Shown: piece after piece, positions 14,500 to 22,604 of the stretch
How the letters are laid out: each line of letters opens with the position of its first letter
Numbering within the stretch: position 1 is the first letter of the stretch
Assembly (NCBI GenBank): GCA_020073165.1
Contig: JAIQFP010000018.1
Coordinates: forward strand, 32,254-96,253
DNA: 64,000 nucleotides
Direction: 5' to 3'
From: Terriglobia bacterium
GTDB lineage: Bacteria > Acidobacteriota > Terriglobia > Terriglobales > Acidobacteriaceae
Made by a program: the position numbers and the translations under genes
The notes under the pieces: generated by a model
Database searches by the model: none
What the model was told of the DNA's origin: nothing
What the model saw: the letters and a program-made list of their open reading frames with translations, nothing else

Positions 14500-16236
14500 C
14501 TACTTCGCCGGATCCGCGTTCACCGGCGCGGTGAGCGCCACCTTGTCTGGTGTCGAGCTCGACAGCCGCGTCAGATAGGGGAAGAAGGGTGTCACCTGGA
14601 ACGGCATCTTCTCCCGCGGCGAGATCAACGCAACCGGCTTGGCCTTCAACAACTCGATGTGGTTGCTCCAGGGGTCCAGCTTCACCCGGCCCCCCAGGGG
14701 CAAAGCCGCGATCTGATCGGTACGCTGCATCTGCAGTTGTGGAGCGGAGTTGAGCACAGAAGCCATGCGGATGGACTTCCCGTTGGCCAGGCCGTTGCCC
14801 AGGTGAGGCCGGATCAGGTACTTGAGGTCGGGCGCATTCGCCTGCAGCGCCTTCAGGAAAAGTCCGGCGTTGGCCAGCTTGTCCTTGTAGGGAGAATTCG
14901 TAAGCAGCTCCACGGCTTTCTTGTCGGCAGCTTCTTCCTCGGACGCGGTGCGGTTGAAGTCGAGCCGGTCGAAGGTCTGTTCTTCCGAGAAGAACATGCG
15001 GTCATCGAAGGCGTACTTCGAATCCAGACGATGGCCCAGGACGATGTGACTGAGTTCGTGCGCCAATACCATCGCCAAAGAAGCCTCGTCGGGCAGCACA
15101 TCCAGCAAGCCACGACTGATCACAATGGTGTGACCGACGGTGAAGGACTCAAGCGGCAAAGTCAGCAGTACCCGGGTGCGCACCTCGGGCTGGATCTCCA
15201 GATTATTGGTGACGATGAGGTTGTTCACAACGATGTTCAGGGTCTTGTCGACGTCGCCCTCCGGCGCCAGCAACCCAATCTTCTGCATGCGTTCGAGCGC
15301 ATTGTCTTCCGCCTGCCGCTGCCACAAGCGCTCGCTCTCGACCGGGGTGGCGTCCTGCGCTGCCTCGCTCTGGTCGCGGACAGTCTGCGGCGCATCCACC
15401 GTGATCTGGGTGAATTCTTCGTTGTGCGCCAGGCGTTGCAGGTCATACCCCCAGAGCCGGGTCTGGGCCTTGAAGCGCAGTCCCTTTGGTCCGCCGGAGT
15501 CGGAGTTGGACTCTTCGCTGTAGATATAGGCAGGCAACCACAGGCCCGGCCGCAGGTTCAAGCGCCAGCTATCGAAATGCAAGTAGTAGCTGTGCTTGGG
15601 ATGAGGATAATAAGTGCCATTGAAGCGCACGATGTTGTAATCCTGGTCCTCCACCCAGATTCGCCCCAGGAAGCGGCCATCACCGGTATGGGGCTTGGGC
15701 TGGACGTCAATGACCAGGCAGCGCACTTCTCCCAAGAATTCGCGGCGCACAAATGTGAAGTCGTAGGCCTTGCGCTGAAGGTCATCATCCAGAATTACCA
15801 TCTGGGCAAAGCCGAGAGGGAGAAAGCGCACGGAATACAGGCTTGTCAGCTTGGACACCAGGCGAGTGCCGAAGCCCGGCTGCCCCAGGAAGGAACGATC
15901 TTCGGCGCCATTCGACAGGTCAAGGCGGCCGAGAAAATACTGGTCACTGGACGGGACCTCGCCCATTTCCTTGTCGGGTTTAAGGTTTTGAATGTAAGTC
16001 TCCGCCAGCGGGTGGAGATGGCGCATCTGGGCAGTGTAGAAGTGCTCGCGCTCCACCATGCGATCGATCGCTTGGTTAAATGACGCCGCTGGAAGCGGGG
16101 GTACACTGAGCTGGGCCGAGGCTTGATCGCGAACGGGTGACAACGTGCCGCTGGAATTGCCGCCTTGAGCCGGGGCCCCTGGCGAGACAACGATCAGCGC
16201 CAATAACGTCAACAAAGCGGTCCTGAGAATACGCAT
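14500..16236 (-). CDS. Exported M48-family metalloprotease with N-terminal beta-rich domain
   Basis: A 578-residue exported protease. The signal peptide (MRILRTALLTLLALIVVSPG) starts at ATG 16236, which has GGAAGG 6 bp upstream; the longer frame runs into the upstream tonB-like gene. The C-terminal half contains the HEXXH zinc motif in VLAHELSHIVLGH and a third-ligand candidate in EEEAADKKAVELL. The N-terminal half (about 60-290) is beta-rich with many Tyr and Trp (DYNIVRFNGTYYP, FDSWRLNLRPGLWLPAY) and resembles a LolA/RseB-like fold. It is 25 bp downstream of the TonB gene and probably acts in the periplasm on envelope proteins. Confidence 0.87.
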   Translation of the reverse strand: MRILRTALLTLLALIVVSPGAPAQGGNSSGTLSPVRDQASAQLSVPPLPAASFNQAIDRMVEREHFYTAQMRHLHPLAETYIQNLKPDKEMGEVPSSDQYFLGRLDLSNGAEDRSFLGQPGFGTRLVSKLTSLYSVRFLPLGFAQMVILDDDLQRKAYDFTFVRREFLGEVRCLVIDVQPKPHTGDGRFLGRIWVEDQDYNIVRFNGTYYPHPKHSYYLHFDSWRLNLRPGLWLPAYIYSEESNSDSGGPKGLRFKAQTRLWGYDLQRLAHNEEFTQITVDAPQTVRDQSEAAQDATPVESERLWQRQAEDNALERMQKIGLLAPEGDVDKTLNIVVNNLIVTNNLEIQPEVRTRVLLTLPLESFTVGHTIVISRGLLDVLPDEASLAMVLAHELSHIVLGHRLDSKYAFDDRMFFSEEQTFDRLDFNRTASEEEAADKKAVELLTNSPYKDKLANAGLFLKALQANAPDLKYLIRPHLGNGLANGKSIRMASVLNSAPQLQMQRTDQIAALPLGGRVKLDPWSNHIELLKAKPVALISPREKMPFQVTPFFPYLTRLSSSTPDKVALTAPVNADPAK

Positions 16237-16261
16237 AAACATCCTTCCCGAAGCTCTGGCT

Positions 16262-17305
16262 TCAGGCCAACTGAAAGACGATGTGGAGCACGGCGGTGGA
16301 GTCGGCGGGCTGGCCATCCCGCATGGCTGGCTTGAAACGAATTTGTTGAGCGGCCTGGACGGCTGCCTCGTCCAGTCCGTGACCGAGGCCGCGGACGATG
16401 CGCACCACGCGCAGCTTGCCCGAAGACTCGAACACCACTTCCAGCAGAACCTCGCCTTCAACGTGCAGCTTCCGGGCTTCCTCGGTGTAAGCGGGAGTGG
16501 GTTTAGAGACAATTTCCGCAGGAAGGACCTTGGCAGTCGCGGCCTCCGCCGGCTTGGAACGGACCTGGTTGGCAGCCACCGGCTCGGTATCTCCGAAGCC
16601 GCTTTGCCGTACCGTGCCGCGGGAAGTGCTCACCCGGCCGCTGCCATCGCCGGTGGCGATGCCACTGCCGAATCCGGCGCTGGCCACTACACCCCGGGTC
16701 CCTTTTGCTCCCCCGGTTCCATTGCCATAGCCCGGTCCGGAGGGCAGGTCATAGGATCCCAGTTGGGCGATGGTCACCGGCTTGCCGCGGTTCTCGCGGG
16801 CGGGCACGCCATTGGGATCGCCAAACCCACCGGTCTGCACCTGCTGGGGTGCGCGCGCAATGGTTGGAGGCGCCGAACTGCCGGTCGAGAAAACATTGGT
16901 CTTCACCAGTTCTCGAGGAATGACAGGTGCCGTCGGCGGCAATTCTACCGGCTTGGCGGCGACTTCAATCCGGGGCGCAGAAGGCGGGTCATCCGGTTTC
17001 GCCTTGGGCTTTTCCGGAGCCAGCCGCAAGGCGTTTGGAGACGGTGTCTCCATGTGGGCCAAGACCGCCGGCTTGATGAGCCGCACCGGCGCTGGTTCGT
17101 GGTTCACGGGCGGCGGAGTGCTCACCAACTGAATGAAGTGGTAATCGTGGGTAGGTGGAACCAGCACTTCGGGGTGGATCACCCCTACCCAGGCCAGCAC
17201 CAGCAGAGCAACGCCCTGGGTGCCCATGCTGAACACAAACTCCTTCCATGGTGGCCGCCTCTGAGGAAGTCCGGCGAACAAGCCATGGCTGGGAGCTGGC
17301 AACAT
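16262..17305 (-). CDS. TonB-like energy transducer
   Basis: About 347 residues. A cytoplasmic N-terminus is followed by one membrane helix (VFSMGTQGVALLVLAWVGVI), then a long Pro/Ala/Gly-rich periplasmic linker of about 200 residues. The C-terminal TonB domain (PTPAYTEEARKLHVEGEVLLEVVF... through KPAMRDGQPADS) is complete. It would pass proton-motive energy to outer-membrane receptors. ATG 17305 is my choice; the frame continues to 17464 without resemblance to the family, and neither start has a good ribosome site. The M48 protease gene follows 25 bp downstream, so the two form an operon. No ExbB/ExbD genes are in view. Confidence 0.82.
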   Translation of the reverse strand: MLPAPSHGLFAGLPQRRPPWKEFVFSMGTQGVALLVLAWVGVIHPEVLVPPTHDYHFIQLVSTPPPVNHEPAPVRLIKPAVLAHMETPSPNALRLAPEKPKAKPDDPPSAPRIEVAAKPVELPPTAPVIPRELVKTNVFSTGSSAPPTIARAPQQVQTGGFGDPNGVPARENRGKPVTIAQLGSYDLPSGPGYGNGTGGAKGTRGVVASAGFGSGIATGDGSGRVSTSRGTVRQSGFGDTEPVAANQVRSKPAEAATAKVLPAEIVSKPTPAYTEEARKLHVEGEVLLEVVFESSGKLRVVRIVRGLGHGLDEAAVQAAQQIRFKPAMRDGQPADSTAVLHIVFQLA

Positions 17306-17764
17306 AATAAACGTCTGATGTGCAGCTACGCTCGATAGCTGCCTTCTGGTCAAACTTATCGCGACGAAGGGCGATGCTTCCGGCCCTCGCTGAGTGGCTA
17401 GGAGGGTCAGAATGAAGATACTTGCGATCTCTGAGAGCACGAATGTGACCACTTCTGTCCACAAAAGACAGAGGTAAGCAGTTGTTTTCGCAGCTACTTA
17501 GATTGATTGCAACGCATCTTACCAAAACCGAGGGTGAGGAAGGCAAAAATTTACACCTGTTTGCCCTTCTGAGTAGACAGCCGCGACCATTGCAGGAAAC
17601 AGCTCCGCAAGGGCCCCCCTGGTGGTCGGACTGAGACGCGCGAGGGGATCGACTGATTGGGTGATTGTGTAATCGAGTAATGTGCTCCAAGGAAGTCTGC
17701 TGCAATCAGGACCTTGCAGAGCTCAAGTTCCCCGATTGCCAAGTTATGTAATTACCCGATTTCT
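17306..17764. other. Intergenic region with a degenerate 8-bp tandem repeat
   Basis: About 460 bp between the TonB gene and the nucleotide-sugar dehydrogenase gene. At 17651-17682 four octamers run in tandem: GACTGATT, GGGTGATT, GTGTAATC, GAGTAATG. At about 17735-17765 similar AT-rich units occur in the opposite sense (GTAATTACCCGATT). No convincing gene is present; the frame upstream of the TonB start at 17464 looks non-coding. The region should hold the promoter of the TonB operon. Confidence 0.45.
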
Positions 17765-19123
17765 TTAGCAGCGCACGATCTTCGCGCTGTGCAGCCCCCG
17801 AGTTGCGTTTCGTGTGTCCACCACCAGCTGCGATTCCTGCACGATGCGCGCATAGTCGTAGTCGGAGTGATCGGTCACAATCAGTACGCAGTCGTACTGG
17901 CCCAGGTTTTCCAGCGGAGCGCACGTCATCTGGAGATCGTACTTGCGACCCTTGCCGACACGGGGGAAATAGGGGTCGTTATAGCTGACCTGGGCGCCCT
18001 CCTTCTGCAGCAGCTCAATAATGGTCAAGGCGGGAGACTCACGCAAGTCGTCGATATCTCTCTTGTACGCCACTCCTAGTACCAGGACGCGGGCGCCGTT
18101 CAGCGCCTTCTTGTGCTGGTTGAGCGCGCTCACCACCGAGGCCAGCACGTGATAGGGCATGGAGGTGTTGATCTCGCCCGCCAGTTCGATGAAGCGAGTA
18201 CGGAAATCGCACTCCTTGGCTTTCCAGGACAGATAGAAGGGATCGACGGGAATGCAGTGTCCGCCCAAGCCGGGTCCGGGATAGAAGGGTTGGAATCCGA
18301 AAGGCTTGGTGGAGGCTGCCTCGATGACCTCCCAGATGTCCAATCCCATGCGCAGGCACAAGAGTTTAAGTTCGTTGACCAGAGCAATGTTGACGCAGCG
18401 GTAGATGTTTTCCAGCAGCTTGGTCATCTCCGCGGCCGCAGGCGAGGATACTGGCACGACCCGGTTGAAGATGGCGCCGTACAACGCCGCCGCCAGTTCC
18501 GACGCCTGGGGATCGAGACCTCCGACGACTTTGGGAATGTCACGCCGGGCCACTGTCTGATTGCCTGGGTCTTCGCGCTCGGGAGAGAAGGCGACGTAGA
18601 ACTCCTGCCCGTTGGGTGCGCCGCCGCGGGCGGCCTTGAGACCATGAGGATTGCCTTTCTCCAGAATCGGAACCAGAACTTCTTCCGTGGTGCCGGGATA
18701 GGTAGTGCTCTCGAGCACGACGAGTTGTCCGGCTCGGAGATGTGGGGCAATGGAGCTGGCGGTGTCAGTGATGAAGCTCAGATCAGGTGCGTGGTATTCG
18801 TCGAGTGGCGTCGGCACGCAGATAATGATGGCATCCATCTGGGTCAAGCGGGAATAATCGGCGGTGGCTACAAATCCATGGCTGCGCGCTTGCTGAATCT
18901 CGGTGGCTGGGATGCGATAAATATAGGAGCCACCCTCGGTCAGAGTGGTCACCTTGAGCTGGTCGATGTCGAACCCGGTGACGGGGAACTTCTGCTCGGT
19001 GTAGAGCAGGGCCAGGGGGAGGCCGACGTAGCCGAGACCGATGATTGCCACTTTCGCCTGGCGGGCTTCGATTCTGGTCTTCAATTCGGAAAACTGGGTG
19101 GCGGGAACAGAGCGCGTAGTCAT
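17765..19123 (-). CDS. UDP-sugar 6-dehydrogenase (WecC/WbpA-like)
   Basis: A 452-residue NAD-dependent enzyme that oxidises C6 of a nucleotide sugar to a uronic acid. The Rossmann motif VAIIGLGYVGLPLALLY is at about 25-41. The central dimerisation domain follows, with the catalytic Cys in GPGLGGHCIPVDPFYLSW. The C-terminal UDP-binding domain has LGVAYKRDIDDLRESPA. These features match the UDP-N-acetylmannosamine/N-acetylglucosamine dehydrogenase group better than UDP-glucose dehydrogenase, but the substrate is inferred. The ATG has no ribosome site; TACACT lies 7 bp upstream. It probably supplies an acidic sugar for the neighbouring polysaccharide genes. Confidence 0.92.
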   Translation of the reverse strand: MTTRSVPATQFSELKTRIEARQAKVAIIGLGYVGLPLALLYTEQKFPVTGFDIDQLKVTTLTEGGSYIYRIPATEIQQARSHGFVATADYSRLTQMDAIIICVPTPLDEYHAPDLSFITDTASSIAPHLRAGQLVVLESTTYPGTTEEVLVPILEKGNPHGLKAARGGAPNGQEFYVAFSPEREDPGNQTVARRDIPKVVGGLDPQASELAAALYGAIFNRVVPVSSPAAAEMTKLLENIYRCVNIALVNELKLLCLRMGLDIWEVIEAASTKPFGFQPFYPGPGLGGHCIPVDPFYLSWKAKECDFRTRFIELAGEINTSMPYHVLASVVSALNQHKKALNGARVLVLGVAYKRDIDDLRESPALTIIELLQKEGAQVSYNDPYFPRVGKGRKYDLQMTCAPLENLGQYDCVLIVTDHSDYDYARIVQESQLVVDTRNATRGLHSAKIVRC

Positions 19124-19289
19124 GATAAAAAGTGTAGCGGAATTCTGCCAGCCAGGCGACCGCTTTCGTGCCGCGGAACTGACTTGCGTCTCACCTTAGT
19201 CTCCAGCTAGGGAGCAATTTCACCAATCCTGATTACTTAAGTCACCTAAGGAACTTGTCTCGCAAGGCCCCGGGAGGGTTCAAGATCAG

Positions 19290-19862
19290 ATGCACAAGGT
19301 GCGAATGTTGGTCATCCTGGCAGGAGTCACTTCGCTGGTGATGGTGGCGACCTCGGGGTGGTTCCTGGTCATGGATCAGCCACGCAAGGCGGATGTCATC
19401 GTGGTCATTGCCGGAGAAACGGACTACCGCCCGGCGCGCGGCCTGGAGTTAATGAGTCAAGGCTATGCGCCGCGGATGATCCTCAATGTCCCGGCGGGGG
19501 CAAGAGTCTATCAGTGGACCCAGCCAGAACTGGCGCAACGCTACATCGAGGGTCTGCCCCAGGCGTCGGCAATCAGCATCTGCCCGATTTACGGGCTCTC
19601 GACCAAGGCCGAGGCCCAGGATGCGGCACGCTGCCTGCAAAACGCCGGGAGGAGAGTTCTGTTGGTGACCTCCGATTACCACACCCGGCGGGCGTTGAGC
19701 ATCTTCGAGCGGGAACTCCCCAATCACGACTTCAGTGTGGCGGCGGCCTACGATCCGCGGGAGTTCGGAATGCAATGGTGGCGCCGGCGGGAGTGGGCCA
19801 AGGTCAATCTTGACGAGTGGTTGCGCCTGGTGTGGTGGGAAGCTGTGGACCGTTGGCGCTAG
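19290..19862 (+). CDS. YdcF/ElyC family (DUF218) envelope protein
   Basis: A 190-residue protein with one N-terminal hydrophobic anchor (about 6-26) and a DUF218 domain. ADVIVVIAGETDYRPARGLEL is the first strand and loop, YGLSTKAEAQDA the middle motif with conserved Thr/Glu, and VLLVTSDYHTRRALSIF the C-terminal motif. Members such as ElyC and SanA act in envelope carbohydrate metabolism; the reaction is unknown. It faces the polysaccharide region and may act on a lipid-linked sugar. CGGGAGG lies about 10 bp before the ATG. It is divergent from the nucleotide-sugar dehydrogenase gene. Confidence 0.82.
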   Translation: MHKVRMLVILAGVTSLVMVATSGWFLVMDQPRKADVIVVIAGETDYRPARGLELMSQGYAPRMILNVPAGARVYQWTQPELAQRYIEGLPQASAISICPIYGLSTKAEAQDAARCLQNAGRRVLLVTSDYHTRRALSIFERELPNHDFSVAAAYDPREFGMQWWRRREWAKVNLDEWLRLVWWEAVDRWR

Positions 19863-20032
19863 CTTCCAGGTACCTGTCCCATGCCTCATACCCAGTCCCG
19901 GCTTCGTCTGAAAAACAGTTCTCAGGGTGCTGGTTCCCGGTTCTCATGGGGACCAGATAGGTAATTGACGGCCCCTGGGCAGCGGGCTAGGATGGCGAAA
20001 ATAGCCCAAAAAGTGGGAGCGGAGGAGTGCGC

Positions 20033-20692
20033 GTGCCTATGTTCCGCGATGCGCTTTGCTGGATGATGATAGCTGTATTCCCGTTGTCCCTGATGGCCGC
20101 CGACTCCGGCGCTGCCATGCTGTACGCGAGGGGGCCGGCATGGATCAATGGCAGTACAGTGCCGCGGTCGTCGGCAATTTTTCCCGGGGATATGGTGCAG
20201 ACCCAATCGGATTCGATGGCCCATATCAATGCTGCTGGCTCGAGCGTGATGGTCTTGTCGGACTCGCTGGTCAAGTTCGAAGGAGACGCGGTGTCGGTAG
20301 AGCATGGGAGTGTGAGCGTGACGACTTCCAGGGGCATGTTGACCCGGGCCGGAGAAGTGACTGTGGCTCCAGTGGCCGGTGCCTGGACAGAATTCGAAGT
20401 CACCGACGTGGATGGAACAGTTCAGATCATGGCGCGCAAAGGCGACGTGAGCGTCAGCGATGATACCGGCGCCACCAGCACCCTGCCGCAGGGTGAGGAG
20501 ACCACGCGCGATGATTCACACAAGAAGGACAAGCGGAAAGGTGCCGGGGCGGCCCCGGCGGCCAGTCGCGGCATCCTGGACACCACCTATGCCAAGTGGA
20601 TCGGCGTCGCGGCGGTTGGGGGATTACTGACCTGGGTCCTGCTCCAGGGGGATGAGCCGCTGAGTCCGTCGAGCCCGGCCAGCAAGCCGTAA
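20033..20692 (+). CDS. FecR-domain protein with C-terminal membrane helix
   Basis: About 219 residues. GTG 20033 is preferred because GGAGGA (20021-20026) lies 6 bp upstream. A signal peptide or anchor ends near LSLMAADSG. Residues 30-150 form a FecR-like beta domain (VQTQSDSMAHINAAGSSVMVLSDS, then WTEFEVTDVDGTVQIMARKGDVSV). A Lys/Asp-rich stretch and a single hydrophobic helix (WIGVAAVGGLLTWVLLQ) end the protein. FecR domains normally sit in anti-sigma factors, but no ECF sigma gene is adjacent, so this is probably a stand-alone envelope protein. Confidence 0.78.
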   Translation: MPMFRDALCWMMIAVFPLSLMAADSGAAMLYARGPAWINGSTVPRSSAIFPGDMVQTQSDSMAHINAAGSSVMVLSDSLVKFEGDAVSVEHGSVSVTTSRGMLTRAGEVTVAPVAGAWTEFEVTDVDGTVQIMARKGDVSVSDDTGATSTLPQGEETTRDDSHKKDKRKGAGAAPAASRGILDTTYAKWIGVAAVGGLLTWVLLQGDEPLSPSSPASKP

Positions 20693-20831
20693 TGACGCTA
20701 CTGTTTTGGGGGTCCTTCCTGGATTGCAGGTTCGCTTGTTCTTCGCGGGCCATCCCCGATGTCAAGTTTTTGTCACTAAGCGCCGTCGGTACCTTCCTGC
20801 GCTAGAATTCTGCTAACAAGCTGGAGGCCCG

Positions 20832-22604
20832 ATGTTACGCAGATGTTTGCCCCTTCCTGTTGTGTTCTTGCTTGTGGCCCTGATGCCCGGTTGCGGAGGA
20901 GGCAGCAGTGTCTCATCCCCGCAGGTTAGCGTTAAGGTAAGTGTTAGTCCCTTGGTCGCGAACGTGGCGGCGAACCAGTCACAACCGTTTTTTGCCTCGG
21001 TGACTGGGACATCCGACCGAACCGTCACCTGGCAGGTGAATGGAACGGCGGGAGGCGACACTACGGTCGGCACTATCGACAGCAGTGGCCTCTACACCGC
21101 GCCGGCACTCATTCCCGACCCCAAGACCGTGACTGTGACCGCAGTGCTGCAAGCAAATCCTTCGAAGAGTGGCTCTGCCAGCGTGACCGTGACCTTGGGG
21201 CTCACACCCAGGTCGGTACGATTGCATGTCAGAGATTCGTCGTGCACCCCGACCCAGCAATTCGATTCCGCCGGGGCCAGTGCTGTGGACTGGCTTGTCA
21301 ATGGCATCGGTCCCGGCGACCCCGACACGACCTTCGGTACCATCACGACCTCCGGGTTCTACACCGCGCCCAGCGCGATTCCCGACCCGCTGAGCTTCAA
21401 CCTTACCGCGACCGCGCAGGCTGATCCGGCCGAGTCCGCCAGCGCCCTCATTACGATTGATGCTGGCGATCCCGATTTGATTAATCAGGTTACCCAGGCC
21501 AGGCCCATTGCCCTGGGAACAACCGGCGGAAATGCGAACGATAAATCCAGCAGTTTCTGTTGTTCGGGAACTCTGGGGGCCCTGGTCACACGAAACAGCA
21601 ACCTTTACATCCTGAGCAACAATCATGTCCTGGCGCGGAGCGGCAAAGGCGTAACCGGCGAGGCAATTTCACAACCCGGCTTGGTGGACAATCAATGCAA
21701 CGTCGCTGCCACAGTCGCCAATTTAACCCAAGCGTCCGACCTAAATTCCGGAGGAACATCGCTTGCTGACGCCGCGATCGCGCAGATCATTACCGGGCAG
21801 GTGGATCCAAGCGGTGCAATTTTGGGATTCGGTCCGACGAGTTGTGGGATAGCCAGCGCTGCTCCACCTGCGAATACGACCATCGCGCCAGCGGTCGGCA
21901 TGCCCGTCGCCAAGAGCGGCCGGACTACCGGGTTGACCTGCAGTACCATCTCTGCGATCGACGTCGATGTGCAGGTGCAATATGAAAACTCCTGCGGCTC
22001 GAACTCTACCTTCCTGGTGACATTCAACAATCAAGCCGCGATTGACAGCACCACCTTTGGTGGCCCGGGAGATTCCGGGTCGCTCATTGTGGATTCGCAA
22101 ACGTCCCAACCCGTAGCCCTGCTGTTTGCGGGAGACAACCCTCCCACGGTTACGATCGCCAATCCCATCGCGGACGTATTCACCGCGCTGGCCGACCCTT
22201 CGCCCCCGCACGAGCAACCCACTTTTGTCGGCGGTGCGACGCATCCAGTGTCTGCCTGTGTTGACGCTACTGCTCTGGCAGCAAAGCGTCAGGGATCCGC
22301 AGTTCCGTTCGTTTCGCAATTGCCTGATGCTGAGGTCGCCCGCGCTACCGTGGTGAAGAAGAATCACCTGTCGGCCCTGGAAGCCGACCCGGCCGTGATC
22401 GGAGTCGGCGTCGGCGCCGGTAGTGAGCCGGGACGGGCAGCAGTTATCGTTTTCGTGGACAAGGAAAAAATGCTGCGCCACCCCATTCCCGCTGCGTTGG
22501 ATGGGGTGGAGGCGAGGGTAGAAAGGGTCGGACGATTCCGGGCCTACCGAGCCGCATGCCCAGCGACTATCAAAGCTGCGCCAGTCAGCATCTCACCGCG
22601 CTGA
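20832..22604 (+). CDS. Lipoprotein with Ig-like repeats and trypsin-like protease domain
   Basis: A 590-residue exported lipoprotein. The signal ends at the lipobox LMPGC (Cys about 21). Two bacterial Ig-like repeats follow (about 30-130 and 130-215), each containing GT-I-SGLYTAP / SGFYTAP and a DP-rich strand. The third part (about 230-450) looks like a chymotrypsin-fold protease: His in SNNHVLA, Asp in LADAAIAQI, Ser in GGPGDSGSL, and several Cys pairs. A C-terminal domain with VIGVGVGAGSEPGRAAVIVFVDKE ends the protein. GGAGG precedes the ATG. Its last 20 bp overlap the convergent O-antigen ligase gene. Confidence 0.82.
   Translation: MLRRCLPLPVVFLLVALMPGCGGGSSVSSPQVSVKVSVSPLVANVAANQSQPFFASVTGTSDRTVTWQVNGTAGGDTTVGTIDSSGLYTAPALIPDPKTVTVTAVLQANPSKSGSASVTVTLGLTPRSVRLHVRDSSCTPTQQFDSAGASAVDWLVNGIGPGDPDTTFGTITTSGFYTAPSAIPDPLSFNLTATAQADPAESASALITIDAGDPDLINQVTQARPIALGTTGGNANDKSSSFCCSGTLGALVTRNSNLYILSNNHVLARSGKGVTGEAISQPGLVDNQCNVAATVANLTQASDLNSGGTSLADAAIAQIITGQVDPSGAILGFGPTSCGIASAAPPANTTIAPAVGMPVAKSGRTTGLTCSTISAIDVDVQVQYENSCGSNSTFLVTFNNQAAIDSTTFGGPGDSGSLIVDSQTSQPVALLFAGDNPPTVTIANPIADVFTALADPSPPHEQPTFVGGATHPVSACVDATALAAKRQGSAVPFVSQLPDAEVARATVVKKNHLSALEADPAVIGVGVGAGSEPGRAAVIVFVDKEKMLRHPIPAALDGVEARVERVGRFRAYRAACPATIKAAPVSISPR

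Noticed and set aside
14416..16083. A 555-codon open frame on the plus strand
   Set aside because: It is antisense to the M48 protease, which has a signal peptide and HEXXH motif; the frame itself shows no family features.
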